Assembly: GCA_013001805.1 (NCBI GenBank)
Contig: JABDLW010000107.1
Location: forward strand, 1 to 9,066
Direction of reading: 5' to 3'
DNA length: 9,066 bases
DNA from: Saprospiraceae bacterium
GTDB lineage: Bacteria; Bacteroidota; Bacteroidia; Chitinophagales; Saprospiraceae
Position 1 is the first letter of the stretch, and each line of letters starts with the position of its first letter. The notes beneath the pieces are model-generated. The model searched no databases and was not told where the DNA came from. It was given only the letters and a program-made list of their open reading frames with translations. The translations under genes were made by a program, and so were the position numbers. Shown piece after piece: positions 5,801 through 9,066 of the stretch.

Positions 5801-8221
5801 TCCGGCTTCGGTGATAATAGCACTATCACTGGAGTTTGAAAAAGCATTAGGGCCATCCCATGCATAAAGACATCCACCTGAGCAATTGGCAGTGACAACC
5901 ATGGTGTCCTGACTTTGATCACAATTTAATTTGACCTGGTTGGTACTTAATTTTGGTTGCAGAGGATTAGGTATGGCCATCATGGAGGTAGTTGCAGAAC
6001 AACCGTTGACGGGGTCCAAGACCCGTATGGTATAGGTGCCAGCTTGCGAAGCAACCGCATTCAGCTCGGATGCACTGAAATTATTTGGTCCAGACCACGT
6101 AAAAGTCGCCGGGTGCAAGCTGGTATATGTTGCTGCCAGCATGAAGCTGTCTTGCATACATCCAAGTGTAAAATCCGAAGCTGTCACTTCAGGCCGGGTT
6201 GTGTCAATACTGACTGTAGCCACTGCACTATATTCACATTGATTTGCATCTCTGATTTTCACATTGTAGTTTCCAGGCACTCTTACTAAAGGTGACTTGT
6301 CGGCTGATTTATATCCCCCTGGACCAGTCCATTCAAAAGTGGCAAAATTATCGCTAACGGTAGTGGTAATGCGTTTGGCAAGACCACGGCAGTCGAGTAC
6401 CACGCCCGTGAGCGAAATCGAAGGTTCGTTGAATAAGCTGAAGACTTCGACCTCAAGTGTTTCACTGCAACCACTATTTGGAGGACCTATCTGTACTGTA
6501 TATATTCCCGCCTGTTCGACCACTGGATTCTGTGCTGTAGAACTGAACCCTCCTGGTCCCTTCCAGGTGTACTGTACCCCAGGCGAAGTACTTGAGGCGG
6601 TAAGTTGAACACTATCATTTTGACATCTAATTGATCCGCCATTGGCCATTACATTTTCTGGACGCTCAAAGTCGGCTCCTACCATTACCGTTTTTCTCAC
6701 CGCACACGTAGGGCCAACTGCTGTAACTGTATAGGCCCCAGGTTCGGTTACATCAATATTCTGATTATTAGCTGTAAAACCAAAAGGTCCGGTCCAGCTA
6801 AAACTTGAAGCATCCGAAACAGGTCTCAGTTGTCCAATGTTGGCCGTACAGTCCATCACGATATCATCGATGAGTAATTCGGGAATAGAACCATCAGAAT
6901 TAACACTGATGCTCAAAGTATCGACACACCCATCCTTGGCAATCGCCAGTTGATATGTCCCGGGCAGGTCTATTTGAGCATTCGCCGTACGGTTTCCGGA
7001 CAATATGCTTCCATCATTTGTGGTCCAGAGATATCCGGGGTTTTCCGAAAATAGTGTGTTGGTCCAGGAAAGCGTAAGGGGTTTATTCGCGCAGCTTATT
7101 AATCCAGGGTCAATAATTGGAGTGGTAATATCGAATGCAACAACCCTCAGCTCAACCATACTGTCGCAACCGGTACTTGATACCAGCGTGGCGTTGTAAG
7201 TGCCTGGTGTTGTGATTGTATTACCATTGAATAGTAGTGGTGCCTCAGGGCATACGAATTTGACAACTTTTGTAGAGATGGATGGATCGGACAGAATACG
7301 GTAGAGTTTAAACCCATTACTGAAGGCTGCACAAAAGCTTAATCGGGTGGCCGTTAAAGCAGCCGTGAGGTTATTGAAGGAATTGCCGATAAAGCTCTCC
7401 AAGACGTCAAGATCTTGATTGGCCACTGATATGCCATAAATATAATAATCACCAGCTGGGGCACTCTGCAAATCAGGCAGCCGGGTGATATCCAGAATCC
7501 GGCCATTAATCCTTACAATAAATCGATAGGTGTATGCTGCGGGATCCGGTTCGATCCCGCTATAGGTGGGAAAAATCCGAATCGCTCCCAAACTTGGATC
7601 ACCTCCACAGACCAAAACAGTATCCCGGTTAATAATTCCACCGGCTCGGGTACATTCGGAGCATGTAATTCCTGTTGGGTCACAAAAGCCAAGGCTAAAT
7701 GATTCGATGGTTCCATTGGCTCCACTGGTTACATCGTTGACAGTCAGGGTCCATATCCCGTTTACCGGTCCTGTATTAATGGTTTCGAGGCAAGTTTCTG
7801 CATGATAAGAACCCCTATAATTATTATTTTCTCCCCAGGCCTGATCACTATCCCAGACAGGTTTCAGAAAATTCCCCATGTCAGGTTCAGGAGTCGAGCT
7901 ACAGGGAATAAAACGTATATCCCAGGTTGTACCATTTGTAGATCTGGAACCTCCCTGTTTGATCAATTGGTAAGTTTTGCCTTCGGGAGAACTTAGAAAA
8001 AGATCAATGTCGCCAACATTGCCATGAGTAAACTTGATGTTTACTTCGCAAATTCCCTGTCCCGCAGTGGACAAATCGTTATTAATGGCATTGTCAATCC
8101 TTAGGTAACTGGTCTGAGATCTCAGGTCTAATATTGGTAGCTGGCCCGGAAAGCTACATTGGCCATATAGAGAGTAAGATAGTACCAAGCCAAATACACA
8201 CGAGAATAAACGGGCAAACAT
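2828..8221 (-). CDS. Giant multi-repeat surface protein, T9SS type B sorting domain
   Basis: A 1797-residue exported protein, probably a cell-surface adhesin or stalk. Numbering is from the ATG at 8221. A TTG three codons upstream (8230) is also open, but the ATG gives a normal signal peptide of about 21 residues ending SLYGQ. Residues 22-181 resemble a proprotein-convertase P-domain (NIKFTHGNVGDIDLFLSSPEG, then NGIWTLTVNDVTSGANGTIESFSLGF), with no protease domain attached. Residues 187-365 are a linker with cysteines and a GTYNATLVSSTGCDSMVEL unit. Residues 369-1534 hold about 15 Ig-like repeats with the pattern C, Y-W-GP-GF, G-Y-V, GC. Residues 1538-1612 resemble an SprB repeat (GGSGPFKFSIN, LSPGQYQVFTQDVNGC). 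Residues 1617-1699 are another beta domain. Residues 1701-1797 are a CHU_C-type sorting domain: FIPNAFTPNNDGVND (1704-1718), FDRWGNNVF (1737-1745), NPGVYIYVV (1769-1777). Export would be Sec, then the type IX system. The ligand is unknown. No PorP/SprF-like gene, a common partner, is in the window. Confidence 0.93.
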   Translation of the reverse strand: MFARLFSCVFGLVLSYSLYGQCSFPGQLPILDLRSQTSYLRIDNAINNDLSTAGQGICEVNIKFTHGNVGDIDLFLSSPEGKTYQLIKQGGSRSTNGTTWDIRFIPCSSTPEPDMGNFLKPVWDSDQAWGENNNYRGSYHAETCLETINTGPVNGIWTLTVNDVTSGANGTIESFSLGFCDPTGITCSECTRAGGIINRDTVLVCGGDPSLGAIRIFPTYSGIEPDPAAYTYRFIVRINGRILDITRLPDLQSAPAGDYYIYGISVANQDLDVLESFIGNSFNNLTAALTATRLSFCAAFSNGFKLYRILSDPSISTKVVKFVCPEAPLLFNGNTITTPGTYNATLVSSTGCDSMVELRVVAFDITTPIIDPGLISCANKPLTLSWTNTLFSENPGYLWTTNDGSILSGNRTANAQIDLPGTYQLAIAKDGCVDTLSISVNSDGSIPELLIDDIVMDCTANIGQLRPVSDASSFSWTGPFGFTANNQNIDVTEPGAYTVTAVGPTCAVRKTVMVGADFERPENVMANGGSIRCQNDSVQLTASSTSPGVQYTWKGPGGFSSTAQNPVVEQAGIYTVQIGPPNSGCSETLEVEVFSLFNEPSISLTGVVLDCRGLAKRITTTVSDNFATFEWTGPGGYKSADKSPLVRVPGNYNVKIRDANQCEYSAVATVSIDTTRPEVTASDFTLGCMQDSFMLAATYTSLHPATFTWSGPNNFSASELNAVASQAGTYTIRVLDPVNGCSATTSMMAIPNPLQPKLSTNQVKLNCDQSQDTMVVTANCSGGCLYAWDGPNAFSNSSDSAIITEAGLYNIKVTDLSNGCYSWARFSVTQDTTPIVRNVQVVPIGCTTPGSVTLVNTSQIREFSWIDTVRRDTVSTPTVSTTNSATFLLESIDINGCELATQVFEVGVQDDVPEVTVTSQPINCANDSVFLQVGINNYPVSQVTDYLWNLPDNRTSTAANPRVGSAGNVEVEIKMANGCIGKTTGIVTTDFTEPVLSAHGGSFPCLDTGVVLQIDVDRPALSTYWTGPNGFQSYQETPLASVPGIYTLQILGANGCAASDTALVSFSDPLPSLSVFGDTITCFDTAGNLSFTTDALAGFNFRWLDPGGRINLNRDITTILVGPYQMELVDINGCKAVATATIDIDTISFGAKVTSELISCNIPATELSLDTLLPFLSYSWIFDSTDISNFAQPTVDSGGLYTLITTNVNGCQRMINHVVIADTVRPVFSLLPDTLNCENNRITLRSTPFLSGVTYAWSGPGDLTSNSGNLLVTEPGQYSLEITSANGCKRVEMSRIEASFEVPSFIIDSTFLPCSGDSASLSFQTTDTLKETNWFGPDGYYRATISAQTLTPGTYYLLAKGLNGCEAFDSQFVSAIPLLDSLNISSQQIDCTHPIGFVRIENVQPGFEYNVIDQSNDTIAATEIQTAVSNRFVIEATHLDSRCVMSAVVDIPLDTLPPVLSILEMDSIICDHREISLGSMVEDTVSYQWSTTSGNLVGPTNRSSSRLDQPGLYFLDVQSLSNGCMNQESILIEERFNNLTAIFAESMAADCLGNDDGLIVIDSVRGGSGPFKFSINNEFFTTQNVFNYLSPGQYQVFTQDVNGCSYDTLLNVGRVPSFMVNLGDDQLIVNLGDTLDLQLHSGLSPGEVAVINWFLPDSTSCQDCYKQAVSPLQNTFYKVQVTSTDGCTISDSILVRVADPGGLFIPNAFTPNNDGVNDFLEVLAGNNIDEISGFEIFDRWGNNVFSAFDFNPGEVNARWDGTFRGQALNPGVYIYVVRAIDIRGSAKISAGDITLLR
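3620..7117 (-). repeat. About 15 tandem 78-residue Ig-like repeats in the surface protein
   Basis: The first conserved cysteine of each unit falls at residues 377, 458, 533, 611, 688, 767, 846, 924, 1005, 1082, 1160, 1237, 1314, 1390 and 1470 (ATG numbering). The spacing is 75-81 and averages 78 residues, or about 234 bp. Each unit has a second cysteine 48-55 residues later, usually in an N-G-C context, and most have a Y-W-GP-GF motif between. Many units are joined by acidic D-T-x-x-P linkers. The units clearly differ in sequence, and I saw no long identical DNA stretches between them, so the duplications look old. This array makes up about two thirds of the protein. Confidence 0.88.
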
Positions 8222-8274
8222 TTTAATCAATCAGTTTTGGTTTTGAGCTTCTTCCCACTTAATAATGATCCCAT

Positions 8275-8282
8275 CAAAGATA
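8275..8282 (-). promoter_or_regulatory. Candidate -7 element of the giant surface-protein gene
   Basis: Read on the minus strand the bases are TATCTTTG, an exact TAnnTTTG match, 53 bases upstream of the ATG at 8221. Transcription would start near 8268. The -33 region has GTTAAA rather than a clean TTG and falls inside a perfect palindrome (8290-8308), so this promoter could be weak or controlled. Confidence 0.5.
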
Positions 8283-8289
8283 AAATTGT

Positions 8290-8308
8290 TGTTAAAGAAG
8301 CTTTAACA
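8290..8308. promoter_or_regulatory. Operator-like 19-bp palindrome between divergent promoters
   Basis: TGTTAAAG, AAG, CTTTAACA: two perfect 8-base arms around a 3-base spacer. Its centre is about 31 bases upstream of the expected start of the minus-strand transcript and about 50 bases upstream of the expected plus-strand start. A bound protein could therefore block one promoter and help the other. No T-tract follows on either strand, so it is not a good terminator. The regulatory role is inference. Confidence 0.4.
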
Positions 8309-8334
8309 CTTACATCGTAGTATGTGAGATGTCC

Positions 8335-8342
8335 TATCTTTG
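8335..8342 (+). promoter_or_regulatory. Candidate -7 element of the 197-aa barrel gene
   Basis: TATCTTTG is an exact TAnnTTTG match, 26 bases before the ATG at 8369, giving a leader of about 20 bases. It is identical to the -7 element of the divergent giant gene on the other strand. No clear TTG lies at the expected upstream distance. Confidence 0.5.
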
Positions 8343-8368
8343 TCCGGTAAATTTAAAAACTCCACACT

Positions 8369-8962
8369 ATGTCAGGAAGCAAAATGTCCGCACAAATAAC
8401 AGCTTTGCTCATTTGTATTATGAGCTTCTTCATGATCGGTCAATTGCAGGGACAGTCTAGGAGTAGCAAAAAAAGTACCGAAATTACAAGTCGCCTATGG
8501 TACGGTGGAGGCCTTGGATTAGGTTTTCAATCATTTAATCAACAGAGCTCTTTCCTATTTGCTCTGTTTCCGATGGCCGGATACAAAATTACTGAGTCAG
8601 TTTCAATAGGTCCAAGGATTGGAATTTCTTATCAGTACCTTAAGACCCGAGGATTAGATGGCAGGGTATATAAGTTTAATCCAATAGAAATTTCTGGCGC
8701 ACTATTTTCCCGTGCGAAAGTATTCCAACAGTTTTTTGCCCATGTAGAATACGAGTTAGCCAACGAAAAAAGACCAGTTTATGACTCATTTGGAATTCCC
8801 GTGATCACCAGTTCATTAGAAAATAATTTCTACATCGGAGCTGGTTACAATTCTGGTGGCAAGTTTGCTTCCGAAATATATATCCTCTACAACGTACTTG
8901 AGGATGAGAGTTCGCTGGACGTGCCTTTTGTTTTCCGTGGAGGGGTAACCTATAATTTTTAG
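8369..8962 (+). CDS. Putative outer-membrane beta-barrel protein
   Basis: A 197-residue protein that I do not recognise as a named family. It has an N-terminal signal peptide (about 1-29: K5, hydrophobic ITALLICIMSFFMIG, ending QLQGQ). After that come alternating amphipathic strands rich in Gly and aromatic residues: WYGGGLGLGF (44-53), FALFPMAGYKI (64-74), SIGPRIGISYQYL (79-91), FAHVEYEL (123-130), FYIGAGYNSGG (154-164), ASEIYILYNVL (167-177). It ends FRGGVTYNF, with the terminal Phe typical of outer-membrane barrels. The size would suit a small barrel of about 8 strands (inference). ATG 8369 is preferred over the in-frame ATG at 8384 because it supplies the positively charged K5 to the signal peptide. 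It is divergent from the giant surface-protein gene and shares its 147-bp upstream region. It is shorter than PorP/SprF proteins (about 300 residues) and lacks their usual N-terminal QDP-F-QY-NP motif, so it is not assigned to that family. Confidence 0.8.
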   Translation: MSGSKMSAQITALLICIMSFFMIGQLQGQSRSSKKSTEITSRLWYGGGLGLGFQSFNQQSSFLFALFPMAGYKITESVSIGPRIGISYQYLKTRGLDGRVYKFNPIEISGALFSRAKVFQQFFAHVEYELANEKRPVYDSFGIPVITSSLENNFYIGAGYNSGGKFASEIYILYNVLEDESSLDVPFVFRGGVTYNF

Positions 8963-8966
8963 CTTT

Positions 8967-9066
8967 CTAAAACGAAAGACTTACACTGATCAAAGCATGC
9001 CTTCCCGCCTGAGGGTAATAACCTCGCAATGTATAAAGACTGTCTCCCTCTGCCACAGTATGAGGG
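8967..9066 (-). CDS. C-terminal end of an outer-membrane beta-barrel protein (partial)
   Basis: Reading the minus strand from the window edge gives an open frame of 32 residues before a TAG at 8967-8969. It includes TLRGYYPQAGRHALISVSLSF, ending in an amphipathic beta strand with a terminal Phe, the signature of an outer-membrane barrel. The G-YYPQ-GR--L---LSF pattern is most like the last strand of TonB-dependent receptors of Bacteroidota. The gene continues beyond 9066, so neither its start nor its full domain set can be seen. It converges on the 197-aa barrel gene with only 4 bases between the two stop codons. The frame is short, so the evidence is the residue pattern and gene layout only. 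Confidence 0.62.
   Translation of the reverse strand, partial: PHTVAEGDSLYTLRGYYPQAGRHALISVSLSF

Noticed and set aside
5957..6289. Plus-strand open frame of 110 codons inside the giant gene
   Set aside because: It is antisense to the repeat region, its composition is not protein-like and no family motif is visible.
3620..7117. Tandem periodicity considered as a CRISPR or DNA satellite array
   Set aside because: The period is about 234 bp, in frame with the coding sequence, and the conservation is at protein rather than DNA level.
8156..8158. Cysteine directly after the signal peptide of the giant protein (SLYGQ then C), suggesting a lipoprotein
   Set aside because: The residues before it (Y-G-Q) do not fit the lipobox L-(A/S)-(G/A)-C, and the protein has a C-terminal T9SS sorting domain instead.
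8222..8230. TTG start giving a 1800-residue form of the giant protein
   Set aside because: An ATG three codons later gives the same signal peptide without a rare start codon; the TTG form remains possible but less likely.

Overview
The window looks like chromosomal DNA from a member of the phylum Bacteroidota, most likely in or near the family Saprospiraceae (inference). The evidence is a giant secreted protein ending in a CHU_C-type (type IX secretion, type B) C-terminal domain, several promoter -7 elements of the TAnnTTTG type used by this phylum, a small acidic DUF2795 protein, and almost no Shine-Dalgarno sequences. No insertion sequence, CRISPR array, tRNA or rRNA was found.

Left part (1-2844) holds four plus-strand genes. 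These are queA (queuosine tRNA modification), a 73-aa acidic DUF2795 protein with its own good promoter and its own hairpin terminator, cmk (cytidylate kinase), and a two-repeat YegP/DUF1508 protein that starts with GTG. They are housekeeping or small accessory genes with gaps of 100-244 bp, so they do not form a tight operon.

Centre (2828-8221) is one minus-strand gene of 1797 codons. It encodes a signal peptide, a proprotein-convertase P-domain with no protease attached, a linker region, about 15 tandem Ig-like repeats with a very regular 78-residue period and one conserved cysteine pair each, an SprB-like repeat, one more beta domain and a T9SS sorting domain. It is probably exported across the outer membrane and displayed as a long stalk or adhesin. 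Its 3' end overlaps the end of the yegP-like gene by 17 bp.

Right part (8222-9066) has a 147-bp divergent intergenic region with two identical TATCTTTG -7 elements, one on each strand, and a perfect 8+8 palindrome between them. It also holds a 197-aa predicted outer-membrane beta-barrel protein on the plus strand. Four bases beyond that gene, on the minus strand, is the C-terminal end of another outer-membrane beta-barrel protein, probably TonB-dependent receptor-like, which runs out of the window. The divergent arrangement suggests that the giant surface protein and the small barrel protein could be co-regulated.
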